Positions 28,366 through 37,319 of a stretch of 64,000 bases of DNA are shown here, one piece after another. The notes under the pieces were generated by a model. The model worked only from the letters and a program-made list of their open reading frames with translations. It had not been told where the DNA came from and ran no database searches. This DNA comes from Mycolicibacterium aubagnense (GTDB lineage: Bacteria > Actinomycetota > Actinomycetes > Mycobacteriales > Mycobacteriaceae), in contig NZ_AP022577.1 of assembly GCF_010730955.1 (NCBI RefSeq), positions 1,116,001 to 1,180,000 of the forward strand. Reading direction: 5' to 3'. The stretch's first letter is position 1; each line of letters begins with the position of its first letter. Both the position numbers and the translations under genes were made by a program.

Positions 28366-29985
28366 ATGACTATCGCCAGCCCCTTCCCCGAGGTCCAGAT
28401 CCCGACGACGGCCGTCTATGAGTACATATTCGGCGATCTGGCCGAGGCAGACGCCGATCGCATCGCCATCACCGAGGTCGCGACCGGCGCGGAGTACACC
28501 TACCGCGAGCTGACCAGCCGCATCGAGGCGTTCGCCGGTGCGCTGGCCGCTCGCGGTCTGGGCACCGGCGACGTGGTGGGCCTGCTGGCCCCCAACAGCG
28601 CCGCGTTCGCGGTCGCCTTCCACGGCATCCTGCGATCCGGTGCCACGGCCACCACCATCAACGCGTTGTTCACCGCCAAGGACATCGCCAAGCAGCTGAC
28701 CGATTCCGGTGCCGCCATGCTGATCACCGTCACCGCGCTGGCACCCCAGGCGCTGCAGGCCGCAGGCGAAGTCGGGCTGGCTACCGACCGCATCGTCGTC
28801 CTCGATGGCCCCGGTACCGCGGTGGACGGTCATCCGAACGCATCGGAACTGCTCGGCGCCGCAGTGCCCGCACCACACGTCGGCTTCGACCCGGCCACTC
28901 ATCTGGCGGCGTTGCCGTACAGCTCGGGCACCACGGGAATTCCCAAGGGCGTCATGCTCACCCATACCAATCTGGCCGCGAACGTGGCGCAGATCCGGCC
29001 GATCCAGGGCCTGGTCCCTGAGGATCGAGTACTGGCGGTGCTGCCGTTCTTCCACATCTACGGCATGACGGTGTTGCTCAACTCGGTGCTGCACGCGCGG
29101 GCCCGGCTGGTCATCATGCCGAGCTTCGACCTCGCGGTGTTCCTCGAGACCATCCAGGACCACAAGTGCACGTTCGCGTTCATCGCGCCGCCGGTCGCGG
29201 TCGCGCTGGCCAAGCACCCGATGGTCGACTCCTACCGGCTCGATTCCCTGAAGGGCCTGATGTCGGGCGCCGCGCCGCTCGACGACGACCTCGGGATGGC
29301 GGTCTCCGACCGGCTCGGCTGTCCCATCGTGCAGGGCTATGGCATGAGTGAGCTGAGTCCGGTGAGCCACTGCATGCCGTTCGACGGCGGCCGCGAACTC
29401 GTCGGTGCCGTCGCGCCATTGAGCTCGTGCGGCTGGACGGTGCCGGGCGCCGTGAGCAAGATCGTCGACCCCGATACGGGAGCCGAGATCGGCCGGCCCG
29501 AGCACGGCCTGAGCGAGGTCGGTGAACTGTGCTTCCGGGGCCCCAACGTCATGGCCGGTTACCTCAACAACGAGACGGCCACCCGCGAGACCATCGACGC
29601 CGACGGTTTCCTGCACACCGGTGACCTGGCCCGGGTCGACGCCAGCGGCTGCATCTACATCGTCGACCGGCTCAAGGAGCTCATCAAGTACAAGGGCTAC
29701 CAGGTGCCCCCGGCCGAACTCGAGGCCGTGCTGCTGACGCATCCCGGTATCGCCGATGCGGCGGTGGTCGGGGTCCGTGATCCGGAATCGGGCGAGGAAG
29801 TGCCGAAGGCATTCGTGGTGCTGCAACCGGGGTCCACCCTGTCGGGCGACGAGATCATGGACTTCGTCGCCGGACAGGTCGCGCCGTACAAGAAGGTCCG
29901 ACAGGTCGCGTTCATCGATGCCATCCCGAAGTCCGCGGCGGGCAAGATTCTGCGTCGAGAGCTGCGGGCAATCCGCGAAATCTAG
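28366..29985 (+). CDS. AMP-dependent acyl-CoA ligase, 4-coumarate-CoA ligase type
   Basis: 539-aa adenylate-forming enzyme that activates a carboxylic acid via acyl-AMP to the CoA ester. Core motifs are YSSGTTGIPKGVMLTH (about 184-199), the aromatic QGYGMSELSPVSH, the hinge HTGDLARVD and YIVDRLKELIKYKGYQVPPAELE, and the C-terminal lysine in PKSAAGKILRRELR. The layout is nearest to 4CL/luciferase-type FadD proteins, so aromatic or medium/long-chain acids are all possible. A 191-base upstream gap shows no motif that I recognise. The TAG stop shares CTAG with the convergent gene. Confidence 0.92.
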   Translation: MTIASPFPEVQIPTTAVYEYIFGDLAEADADRIAITEVATGAEYTYRELTSRIEAFAGALAARGLGTGDVVGLLAPNSAAFAVAFHGILRSGATATTINALFTAKDIAKQLTDSGAAMLITVTALAPQALQAAGEVGLATDRIVVLDGPGTAVDGHPNASELLGAAVPAPHVGFDPATHLAALPYSSGTTGIPKGVMLTHTNLAANVAQIRPIQGLVPEDRVLAVLPFFHIYGMTVLLNSVLHARARLVIMPSFDLAVFLETIQDHKCTFAFIAPPVAVALAKHPMVDSYRLDSLKGLMSGAAPLDDDLGMAVSDRLGCPIVQGYGMSELSPVSHCMPFDGGRELVGAVAPLSSCGWTVPGAVSKIVDPDTGAEIGRPEHGLSEVGELCFRGPNVMAGYLNNETATRETIDADGFLHTGDLARVDASGCIYIVDRLKELIKYKGYQVPPAELEAVLLTHPGIADAAVVGVRDPESGEEVPKAFVVLQPGSTLSGDEIMDFVAGQVAPYKKVRQVAFIDAIPKSAAGKILRRELRAIREI

Positions 29986-30692
29986 GGACCGATCGTCAGA
30001 TCGGCATCACGCGCGGCCTTGGCCTGGCGATACCCGACCGCGAGCCCGACGAGCGGCATCAACACCAACCCGGCCAGCCCGAACAGGTCCCCGCGCAACC
30101 CGACAGGCTCGGCGGCGGCCCACACCGGGACGCCGGTATGGTCGGCCGACAGCAGATCCGCGGCGCCGTCGTCGCGCGGTGCCGCCGGTGTGCGCGCCTC
30201 GGCGGCAAGTGGGGTCACCGCCGGCACCGCCCACCACGAACGCCCGGCCGTCGTGCCGGTGTGCTGTTCGGCTACGACCACCGACATCGGCTGATTGGGT
30301 CGTGTGGGCGCCGGCGCGGCCACGGGACTGTCGGAACCGTGGTTGGACCGTGCACCCGACGCGGCGTTGTTCGCGCCGTTGCCGTTGCCGTTGCCGCCAC
30401 CCTTGCCGTTCGAGGAACCGGCGGTGTTGGTCTGGCCGGAGGCGGACGACGTGCCGCCGGGGTTGCCGCGCGTCGTGGACCCACCATTGCCGGAGCTGCC
30501 ATTGCCGGAGCTGCCATTGCCGGGGTTGCCGCGGGAGGAGCCGCCCTGGCTGTTCCCCGACTTGCCTTTCCCGCCGTTGCCGTGCGACGCGCCGGGGTCG
30601 GCGGCCGCGATCGCCATCGAGGGCCCCGCCATCACCAGGAACGCGGCGACCGCAAGGTTCGCGCCGGCCAGCAGTGCATCGTCACGGCGCAC
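29982..30692 (-). CDS. Low-complexity secreted/membrane-anchored protein
   Basis: 236 aa. A signal peptide (about 1-30, LAVAAFLVMAGPSMAIAAA) is followed by a long Gly/Asn/Ser-rich stretch (about 31-110) with NGSSG repeats, a Pro/Ala-rich part with VVAEQHTGTTAGRSWW, and one membrane segment near the C-terminus (LFGLAGLVLMPLVGLAVGY) with basic residues after it. It looks like a surface protein with a flexible linker and a membrane anchor. No enzymatic domain is seen. The GTG start is the only one giving the signal peptide. Confidence 0.75.
   Translation of the reverse strand: MRRDDALLAGANLAVAAFLVMAGPSMAIAAADPGASHGNGGKGKSGNSQGGSSRGNPGNGSSGNGSSGNGGSTTRGNPGGTSSASGQTNTAGSSNGKGGGNGNGNGANNAASGARSNHGSDSPVAAPAPTRPNQPMSVVVAEQHTGTTAGRSWWAVPAVTPLAAEARTPAAPRDDGAADLLSADHTGVPVWAAAEPVGLRGDLFGLAGLVLMPLVGLAVGYRQAKAARDADLTIGP
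30484..30528 (-). repeat. 15-bp tandem repeat in the surface protein gene
   Basis: Three adjacent 15-bp units (two exact, the third with two changes) encode successive NGSSG/NPGNG blocks. The whole-codon unit makes it a candidate variable-number repeat that lengthens or shortens the linker. Confidence 0.85.
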
Positions 30693-30810
30693 GTCCCGCC
30701 CCCGATCACTTCCTTGCGAAGTGGCACCCCCTGCACACTCCGGACTCTCATCATCGCACGTCAGGATGACCGAGTCGACGATTTCCGCGGTTCGCCGGGC
30801 AGGTCAGAAC

Positions 30811-31821
30811 TCATGCGGCGTCCGGGTCCAGGGCAATGCCGTCGGCGGCCTTGCGGAGCAGGGTCAGTGCCGTGCGGGCCCACTTCTCGGTGGCCCCGGC
30901 CAGCCTGCACGCGGGTGTCAGGCCCACTCGCTCGCGCAGCACCGCACGCGGAAACCCCAGCCGGTCGGTGATGCTCGCGGCCGCGGCGGCGACCTTCTCG
31001 ACCGGTACCGGGCGCTCGGGTGCCACGCCCGGCAGCACGCCCAGCATGATGGTCCGACCCGCCTCGACCCACTCGCCGATGCCGTCCAGATCCGCCGCGG
31101 TCAGTTGGGCGGCATCGACAGAGATGGCGCTGAAACTGGTGCGCGCCAAGGTTGTCCACGGCACATCGGCCGCACACACGTGAATGGCGGCCGGGCCCCC
31201 GACGGTCGCGATGCACTCGTCGAGCAGACTCGCGGCCTTCAGCGCGTCGACCGGAGCCACCGGCGACATCCTCGTTACCCCGGCGAGCCGCCCGGCCAAG
31301 GCGGCCGGCAGGGACGGTTCGTCGAACTGCACCACCACCTCGGCCTCGCAGCGCCGCGCGACCTCGGCGCGATGACGTGCCACGCCCTCGGCGAGCGAAC
31401 CGGCCAGGTCGCGCAGCGCGCCCGCATCGGTGATGGCCCGGTGGCCACCGGGCAACTCGAGTTCGGCGGCCAGCGTTAGCGGACCGGGGACCTGCACCTT
31501 GATGGTCCGCCCGGCCCCGCGCAACCCGGCCTTCTCCCAGGCTTCTTCGAGTGCGTCGACGTCCTCGTCGAGCAGGCCCGTGGCGCGGCGTACGACGGAA
31601 CTGCGGCCAGGCGCGATGCGGTATCCGCGTGGCACGGTGTCGATGCCGATGTCAACGAGCAGCGCACCGGCGCGTCCGATGATGTCGGCGCCGACGCCGC
31701 GGGCCGGAAGCTCCACCAGATGAGGCAGGGCGGGCAGCTCACCGACCACGACGGCCGCCGCTTCCCGGGCGACCGTCCCCGGCCACGAGCCGATACCGGT
31801 TGCCTGGGCGAAAACAGTCAC
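30811..31821 (-). CDS. Cobalamin-independent methionine synthase (MetE C-terminal) family protein
   Basis: 336-aa protein like M. tuberculosis Rv3015c. It has the C-terminal barrel of MetE only: the N-terminus FAQATGIGSWPGT, QVPGPLTLAAELEL (about 104-117), VVVQFDEPSLPA and IHVCAADVPW (the His/Cys pair of the zinc site), then LTPACRLAG near the end with a second Cys. The catalytic metal ligands thus seem to be present, but the size is half of true MetE, so the methyl donor and substrate may differ. The GTG start at 31821 fits the family N-terminus. Confidence 0.88.
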   Translation of the reverse strand: MTVFAQATGIGSWPGTVAREAAAVVVGELPALPHLVELPARGVGADIIGRAGALLVDIGIDTVPRGYRIAPGRSSVVRRATGLLDEDVDALEEAWEKAGLRGAGRTIKVQVPGPLTLAAELELPGGHRAITDAGALRDLAGSLAEGVARHRAEVARRCEAEVVVQFDEPSLPAALAGRLAGVTRMSPVAPVDALKAASLLDECIATVGGPAAIHVCAADVPWTTLARTSFSAISVDAAQLTAADLDGIGEWVEAGRTIMLGVLPGVAPERPVPVEKVAAAAASITDRLGFPRAVLRERVGLTPACRLAGATEKWARTALTLLRKAADGIALDPDAA

Positions 31822-31831
31822 GCGGCCAACA

Positions 31832-31939
31832 CTATTCGATGGGTTCCTCGACCCGGTCCGCCACGTAGGTCCGCAGCCGGTCCAGCGCGCCACCACTGTT
31901 GGCTTCGAACGCCGCCAGTGTGGTTGCTTCTGGCTGAGA
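31832..31939 (-). other. Coding-like in-frame stretch after the mnmA stop
   Basis: Directly behind the mnmA TGA the same frame stays open for 35 codons (ending TAG at 31832-31834) with coding-type third positions from about the eighth codon: TLAAFEANSGGALDRLR and VADRVEEPIE. No ATG, GTG or TTG that could start it is visible before VADRV. It could be a decayed gene end, a readthrough tail or chance. Confidence 0.25.
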
Positions 31940-33007
31940 TCAGCGCGCGATGGTGGCGCTGCCGATGACCTCGTCACCGTCAGGGTCGCGGCGGTACAGC
32001 ACCATGGTCTGACCAGGTGCGACACCGCGCAGCGGCGTGCGCAGTTGCACGTCGAGCACGCCATCTCGGAACTCGGCCACCGCATCTGCCAGGCCACCGT
32101 GCGCCCGCACCTGGATCAGGCATTCAACCGGACCCTCCGGCGCGATACCCGAGGTGAACACCGGACGCTCGCCCGTCAACGAGTGGATCTCGAGGTCGTC
32201 GACGCCGCCGACGTGCACGGTGCCCGTCTCGGCATCGATGCCCGTGACGTAGCGCGGCAGCCCATCGGCACCCGGACCAGCGATGCCCAGACCCTTGCGC
32301 TGGCCGATGGTGAAGCCGTGCACGCCGTCATGCTCGGCCAGCACCGTGCCGCCGGCGTCGACGACGGCGCCAGGACGGATGCCGATACGTGCACCGAGGA
32401 AGGCGCGGGTGTCGCCAGATGGGATGAAGCAGATGTCATGGCTGTCCGGCTTCTCGGCGACCGCCAGCCCACGTTCGGCGGCCTCCTGGCGGATTTGCGG
32501 CTTGGGGGTGTCGCCGATCGGGAACAGCGCATGACTGAGCTGCTCTGCCGTCAGTACGCCGAGCACGTACGACTGATCCTTGTCCGCGTCGACGGCACGG
32601 CGGAGCCGGCCGTCTTCGAGTCGCGCGTAGTGTCCGGTCGCCACGGCGTCGAAACCGAGCGCCAGCGCACGTGCCGACAGCGCCGAGAACTTGATCTTCT
32701 CGTTGCAGCGCACGCACGGGTTGGGCGTCTCGCCGCGGGCGTAGGACTCGACGAAGTCGTCGATGACGTCTTCCTTGAAGCGGTCGGCGAAATCCCAGAC
32801 GTAGAAGGGGATTTCGAGGATGTCCGCGACCCGGCGGGCGTCTCCGGCGTCTTCCTTGGAACAGCAGCCACGCGACCCGGTGCGCAGGGTGCCGGGAGCG
32901 GTGGACAGCGCAAGGTGCACACCCACCACGTCATGGCCGGCGTCGACCATGCGCGCCGCGGCCACCGAGGAGTCCACTCCCCCGCTCATCGCTACCAGAA
33001 CCCGCAT
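31940..33007 (-). CDS. mnmA: tRNA-specific 2-thiouridylase
   Basis: Thiolates U34 of Lys, Glu and Gln tRNAs using sulfur from a cysteine desulfurase. The 355 aa start with the PP-loop [14 protein letters not shown] (4-17), followed by [12 protein letters not shown] with the first catalytic Cys (about 104) and [11 protein letters not shown] with the second (about 199). The C-terminal beta-barrel has [14 protein letters not shown]. It lies two bases behind the cysteine desulfurase gene, an arrangement (Rv3025c-Rv3024c) that puts donor and acceptor of the sulfur together. Confidence 0.97.
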   Translation of the reverse strand: MRVLVAMSGGVDSSVAAARMVDAGHDVVGVHLALSTAPGTLRTGSRGCCSKEDAGDARRVADILEIPFYVWDFADRFKEDVIDDFVESYARGETPNPCVRCNEKIKFSALSARALALGFDAVATGHYARLEDGRLRRAVDADKDQSYVLGVLTAEQLSHALFPIGDTPKPQIRQEAAERGLAVAEKPDSHDICFIPSGDTRAFLGARIGIRPGAVVDAGGTVLAEHDGVHGFTIGQRKGLGIAGPGADGLPRYVTGIDAETGTVHVGGVDDLEIHSLTGERPVFTSGIAPEGPVECLIQVRAHGGLADAVAEFRDGVLDVQLRTPLRGVAPGQTMVLYRRDPDGDEVIGSATIAR

Positions 33008-33009
33008 GA

Positions 33010-34197
33010 CTACCTTCCCAACCCGGCACTGGCCAGTGCAGCCTGACGAGCCCGCTCGACCGCGGCCGGCAGCACGGCCAGCACGGCATCGATATCGGCA
33101 TCAGAACTGGTGTGCCCCAACGAAAATCGGAGTGACCCGCGGGCGCTGGCCGGAGCGGCGCCCATCGCGATCAAGACGTGTGACGGCTGCGCCACCCCGG
33201 CCGTGCAGGCCGAGCCCGTCGAACATTCGACGCCCTTGGCGTCCAGCAACATCAACAGGGCGTCGCCTTCGCAGCCGCGAAAAGTGAAGTGCGCGTTGCC
33301 CGGCAGCCGGTCCTCACCGGTGCCGCCGTTGAGCACCACGTCCTCGATGCCGGACAGCACGCCGTCGACCAGACGGTCACGCAAGGCCGTGATCCTGGCC
33401 CGGTACCCGTCCAGACCCTCGACCGCGACGCGCGCCGCCGCAGCCATGGCCACCACGCCCGCGACATCCGGTGTGCCCGAACGCACGTCACGCTCCTGAC
33501 CACCGCCGTGCAACAGCGGCACGCACGCGACATCCCGGCGCAGCAGCAGCGCGCCGACCCCGGTGGGTCCGCCGAACTTGTGTGCCGCCACACTCAGGGC
33601 TGACAGTCCGCTCCCGGCGAAATCGACCGGCACGGCACCGATCGCCTGGATCGCATCGCTGTGCATCGGGACGTCGAATTCGGCTGCGATGGCTGCCAAT
33701 TCGGCGATCGGCTGAATGGTGCCGACCTCGTTGTTGGCCCACATCACGCTGACGAGCGCGACGTCGTCGTGGGTTTCGAGGACTTCGCGCAACGCGGCGG
33801 GCGACACGGCGCCGGCAGAATCGACCGACAGCCACGTCACCTCCGCACCCTCGTGCTCCACCAGCCATTCGACGGCGTCGAGCACCGCGTGGTGCTCGAC
33901 GGGTGACGTCACGATCCGGCGGCGGCCGTCGCAGCCGTCCCGGCGGGCCCAGAAGATGCCCTTGACGGCCAGGTTGTCGCTTTCGGTGCCACCGGCGGTG
34001 AAGATCACCTCGGAAGGCCGGGCGCCCAGCTGCTGGGCCAGGGACTCGCGGGCCTCCTCCATCCGGCGGCGCGCAGCCCGCCCCGACGTGTGCAGCGAGG
34101 ACGCGTTACCGCCGGCCGCCAGGATCGCCGTCATCGCCTCGATGGCAACCGGGTGCATCGGGGTCGTGGCGGCGTGGTCCAGATATGCGGGGCTCAT
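33010..34197 (-). CDS. iscS: Cysteine desulfurase
   Basis: PLP-dependent enzyme that takes sulfur from cysteine as a persulfide for MnmA and probably Fe-S assembly. The 395 aa have YLDHAATTP (5-13), [14 protein letters not shown] (about 67-80), the PLP lysine in [12 protein letters not shown] (about 203) and the active cysteine loop [11 protein letters not shown] (about 325-335). The NifS/IscS class fits its M. tuberculosis counterpart Rv3025c. The gene runs directly into mnmA; the acyltransferase gene downstream in the plus direction is upstream in transcription. Confidence 0.96.
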   Translation of the reverse strand: MSPAYLDHAATTPMHPVAIEAMTAILAAGGNASSLHTSGRAARRRMEEARESLAQQLGARPSEVIFTAGGTESDNLAVKGIFWARRDGCDGRRRIVTSPVEHHAVLDAVEWLVEHEGAEVTWLSVDSAGAVSPAALREVLETHDDVALVSVMWANNEVGTIQPIAELAAIAAEFDVPMHSDAIQAIGAVPVDFAGSGLSALSVAAHKFGGPTGVGALLLRRDVACVPLLHGGGQERDVRSGTPDVAGVVAMAAAARVAVEGLDGYRARITALRDRLVDGVLSGIEDVVLNGGTGEDRLPGNAHFTFRGCEGDALLMLLDAKGVECSTGSACTAGVAQPSHVLIAMGAAPASARGSLRFSLGHTSSDADIDAVLAVLPAAVERARQAALASAGLGR

Positions 34198-34230
34198 GGC
34201 CTGTCCAGGATACCGGCCAGGCCAAACCGG

Positions 34231-35085
34231 TCAGGCGGCCAGCACGTGCCCGTGAACAGCGGGGACAGGCAGCGGGCCGACCTCGTGCACCGCGGCCTGG
34301 CAGCGGCCGGCCAGATCGCGGCGATCGGTACCCGGCAACTGCAGCGACTGCACCTGGATGTGGCACACCGTCAGCTTGGCGGTGATGACGCGCTTGATGG
34401 ACGTCAGCAGCGAGTCGTCACCGATGAACGCCGGGATGGTCGACTGGGCGCCGTCCCGGTGCCGGTAGGTCAGCTGCAGCGGCTGGACCGGACGGCCGGC
34501 GTCCACCGCGGCCTGGAACATGGCCGGCGCGAAGGTGCCGTGGCCCAGACCGCACCACGTGGTGCCCTCCGGGAACGCGACCACGGTCTGGCCGGCGGTG
34601 AGCCGGTCCGCGACAGTGCGGACCACGTCGGGCAGCCGGCGCAGGCTGTTGCGGTCGATCGGGATGACCTTCATCAGCCGGGCCAGGACGCCCAGGGCCG
34701 GCCACTCGATGAGGTCGGCACGCGCCACGAACGAGCCGGGCATGACCGCGCCGATCACGAAGATGTCGACCCACGAGACATGGCCGGCGACCACCAGCAC
34801 GCCGCTCAGGTTGCGGATCGGCCCGCCGGAGACCCTGACCCGCACGCCCAGGCCGCGCAGCACCAGCCGGCAGTACATCCGCTGGATGCGCGACCGGCCG
34901 GGCAGTGGCACTGCCAGCAGCGGCAGGGTGGGCAGCAGCAGCATCGTCATGACCAGTCGCCCGGCGGTGCGCAGCGCGACGACGAACGGACGGCTGACGT
35001 GCGCCGCGTCCACCCGGATGCAGCTGGCGTCGCACGACGCCTTCGGCAGCCAGGGGTGCTCCTGCACCGTGACCGGCGTGGTCAC
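34231..35085 (-). CDS. Lysophospholipid acyltransferase (PlsC-like)
   Basis: 284-aa 1-acylglycerol-phosphate acyltransferase-type protein (Rv3026c counterpart). One hydrophobic segment (about 35-60, VMTMLLLPTLPLLAVPLPG) precedes the acyltransferase core: motif I GHVSWVD (H-x4-D, about 107-113), a FVARADLIEWPALG block and motif III VVAFPEGTTW (about 157-166). The GTG start overlaps the stop of the next gene upstream by four bases (GTGA). Together with the OlsB-like gene it resembles an olsB-olsA pair, so ornithine-lipid-type O-acylation is a reasonable but unproven idea. Confidence 0.9.
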   Translation of the reverse strand: MTTPVTVQEHPWLPKASCDASCIRVDAAHVSRPFVVALRTAGRLVMTMLLLPTLPLLAVPLPGRSRIQRMYCRLVLRGLGVRVRVSGGPIRNLSGVLVVAGHVSWVDIFVIGAVMPGSFVARADLIEWPALGVLARLMKVIPIDRNSLRRLPDVVRTVADRLTAGQTVVAFPEGTTWCGLGHGTFAPAMFQAAVDAGRPVQPLQLTYRHRDGAQSTIPAFIGDDSLLTSIKRVITAKLTVCHIQVQSLQLPGTDRRDLAGRCQAAVHEVGPLPVPAVHGHVLAA

Positions 35086-35915
35086 TGCCCGGCCTTGTCG
35101 CTCGCGGCGGCCGCCGAACGCAGCCGGGTCAGGTACCTGACGTCGGCTTCGCGCTTGTCCAGCAGGGCCGGGAAGTCGCCGACACCGAAGTCGGGGTCGT
35201 AGGCGGGGTCGCCGCACACCTTCGCGCCGAGGCGCAGGTAGCCGCGCATCAGCGGCGGCACCGTCACGCGGGCCGGCGGCTCGATGTCGTCGAGCAGCTT
35301 GCCGTCGATGATCACGGGACGGTACGGGCGCACTGTGTATTCCGAGGCGTGCCGCTTGTTGACGAAGTCGCGGACGCCGCGAATCTGGCTGGCCGGCGGC
35401 TCGTCGGGGCTGCCCTGGATGGGTACCGACACGCAGCCGGTGACGTAGTCGTAGCCGCTGTGGTCCAGGTAGGCCAGGATGCCGCCCCACATGAGCAGGA
35501 CGACGGCGCCGTTGCGGTGGTCGGCGCGCACCACTGCGCGGCCCATCTCCACCAGCGAGGGACGCAAGCCGTCGAGCGCGCTGACGTCGAACTCCGTTGC
35601 GGTGTAGAGCCCGCCGGCGGCGATGGCGCCGGGCGGCGGCAGCATGCGGTAGCAGCCCACGTACTCGCCGGTGTTGTCTTCGCGGACCAGGAGGTGGTCG
35701 CAGAACTCGTCGAATCGGTCCGCGTCCCGGCCACTTTCGAAACCGGGGCTGTCGTCGGTGAGGGTGTAGCCCGGCTCCGAGGTGAACACGTGGTGACGAA
35801 GCCGTTGCGCGGCCTCGATGTGTTCGGAGTCGGCCGACAGCAGCAACGTGTAGCGCGGGGTGTCGGTCGATGAACTGGTGTCGTCAGGGGCGATGAGTAC
35901 AGAACTAGTGCTCAT
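35082..35915 (-). CDS. OlsB-like N-acyltransferase (GNAT fold)
   Basis: 277-aa protein of the ornithine/acyl-ACP N-acyltransferase type (Rv3027c counterpart). Family features are AAQRLRHHVFTSEPGY (about 33-48), DRFDEFCDHLLVRE, VGCYRMLPP, SLVEMGRAVVRADHRNG and the C-terminal PPLMRGYLRLGAKVCGDPAYDPDFG with FPALLDK. The start at 35915 (MSTSSVL) is preferred over an upstream frame extension. It overlaps the PlsC-like gene, so both probably act on the same lipid. M. tuberculosis is not known for ornithine lipids, so the acceptor is uncertain. Confidence 0.85.
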   Translation of the reverse strand: MSTSSVLIAPDDTSSSTDTPRYTLLLSADSEHIEAAQRLRHHVFTSEPGYTLTDDSPGFESGRDADRFDEFCDHLLVREDNTGEYVGCYRMLPPPGAIAAGGLYTATEFDVSALDGLRPSLVEMGRAVVRADHRNGAVVLLMWGGILAYLDHSGYDYVTGCVSVPIQGSPDEPPASQIRGVRDFVNKRHASEYTVRPYRPVIIDGKLLDDIEPPARVTVPPLMRGYLRLGAKVCGDPAYDPDFGVGDFPALLDKREADVRYLTRLRSAAAASDKAGQ

Positions 35916-36023
35916 GTTGTGCACGGTGACGGAGCCGTTCGGCGCGACGGCATCGATCACGTAACGCGTTGATGACCGGTTGCGAAACATCACGGTCCGT
36001 TACATTCGGCGCATGATGCCGCG

Positions 36024-37163
36024 ATGAGAAGCCGCGCCGCGATTGTCCGTGAGGTGGGCGGGGACTGGTCGGTGGAGGAATTCGAGCTCGATCCGCCACG
36101 TACCGGTGAGGTGTTGCTGAAGATGGCGGCGGCCGGCCTCTGCCACTCGGATGATCACATCCGGTCCGGCCAACTGTCCGCGCCGAAAGGCGCTGCGGTG
36201 CCGGACATGCCGGCCACGATCGGTGGCCACGAGGGTTCGGCGGTGGTGCTCGAGGTGGGGCCGGGTGTGACGCGGTTCTCCCCCGGCGACCATGTGGTGA
36301 CGTCGTTCCTGGCGGTGTGCGGGAAATGCCGTTGGTGCACAAGCGGTATGGAGTACCTGTGCGACGTCGGCGCCGGCACGCTGATACCGGGCATGCCGAC
36401 AGACGGGACGTTCCGCCACCACAGCCTCGCCGGCGAGGAGTTGCGGCACACCTCGAAGATCGGTGCGTTCGCGGAACACACTGTGGTGGCGGCCGATTCG
36501 CTGGTGAAGATCGATCCGTCGCTGCCACTGGTGCCCAGCGCACTGCTGTCCTGCGCGGTGCCCACCGGGTACGGCTCGACGGTGCGGCGGGCGGGAGTGC
36601 GGGCCGGCGACACCGTGGTCGTCATCGGTGCCGGGGGCATCGGTACCGCCGCCGTCCAGGGTGCACACCTCAGTGGCGCGGCGCCGGTGGTCGCGGTTGA
36701 TCCGGTGGCGTTCAAACGAGATTCGGCCATGTCCTTCGGCGCGACCCACACTGCGGCGACGGTTGCGGAGGCCGTAGCCCTGGTGCGGGATCTGACGCGC
36801 GGCGTGATGGCCGACGCGGTGGTGGTCTCGCCGTCGATGATCGGTGACGGCGACGTCGCCGATGCGTTGTCCCTCACGCGCAAGGGCGGCACGTGCGTGC
36901 TGACGGGAATGGCAGCGCCGTCGGCTGGGACAGTCCACCTCGACCTGCAGGACCTGATCCTGATGAACAAGAACCTCTGCGGCACATTGTTCGGCTCGTG
37001 TAATCCGACCGACGAAATACCAGCGCTGGCACGGCTCTACCAGGAGGGCCGGCTCAAGCTCGACGAAATGATCACCCAGCGCTACCGGCTCGACGACATC
37101 AATGACGCCTTCGATGACCTGTTGGGTGGCCGGGTGATTCGCGCCGTCTTGGATTTCACCTAG
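36024..37163 (+). CDS. Zinc-dependent alcohol dehydrogenase, NDMA-type
   Basis: 379-aa MDR-superfamily alcohol dehydrogenase. The catalytic zinc ligands lie in GLCHSDDH (about 38-45) and GGHEGS (about 65-70), the structural zinc in CGKCRWCTSGMEYLC (four Cys, about 98-112) and the NAD loop in VIGAGGIGTAA (about 196-206). It fits the actinobacterial NDMA-dependent group, whose nicotinamide stays bound and is reoxidised by a redox partner. It is divergent from the OlsB-like gene and faces the ALDH/BVMO pair over a palindromic repeat. An AACGCGTT palindrome (35963-35970) lies upstream. Confidence 0.9.
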   Translation: MRSRAAIVREVGGDWSVEEFELDPPRTGEVLLKMAAAGLCHSDDHIRSGQLSAPKGAAVPDMPATIGGHEGSAVVLEVGPGVTRFSPGDHVVTSFLAVCGKCRWCTSGMEYLCDVGAGTLIPGMPTDGTFRHHSLAGEELRHTSKIGAFAEHTVVAADSLVKIDPSLPLVPSALLSCAVPTGYGSTVRRAGVRAGDTVVVIGAGGIGTAAVQGAHLSGAAPVVAVDPVAFKRDSAMSFGATHTAATVAEAVALVRDLTRGVMADAVVVSPSMIGDGDVADALSLTRKGGTCVLTGMAAPSAGTVHLDLQDLILMNKNLCGTLFGSCNPTDEIPALARLYQEGRLKLDEMITQRYRLDDINDAFDDLLGGRVIRAVLDFT

Positions 37164-37171
37164 TCCAGCGC

Positions 37172-37238
37172 CGCGTTGAGCCTGTAACCAGGGCGGTGGT
37201 TACTCGCACCAATACGCCATAAGTCCAGGGTCAACGCG
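37172..37238. repeat. Intergenic palindromic repeat, copy 1
   Basis: A 67-bp unit with imperfect inverted ends (CGCGTTGA...TCAACGCG) directly behind the ADH stop. The middle, including GGGCGGTGGTTACTCGCAC, is shared with copy 2. Confidence 0.8.
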
Positions 37239-37256
37239 CTCACACCGCCACCCGAA

Positions 37257-37319
37257 CGTTGAGCCTGTATCCGGGGCGGTGGTTACTCGCACAATTACGC
37301 CACAGATACAGGCTCAACG
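37257..37319. repeat. Intergenic palindromic repeat, copy 2
   Basis: A 63-bp unit with perfect 15-bp inverted ends (37257-37271 and 37305-37319) around the same GGCGGTGGTTACTCGCAC core as copy 1. Its right end covers the stop codon of the ALDH gene. It can fold into a long hairpin and may serve as terminator between the convergent genes. Confidence 0.85.

Noticed and set aside
35963..35970. AACGCGTT upstream of the alcohol dehydrogenase as a second KstR site
   Set aside because: The core fits AACnnGTT but the outer T and A of the consensus are absent on both sides.
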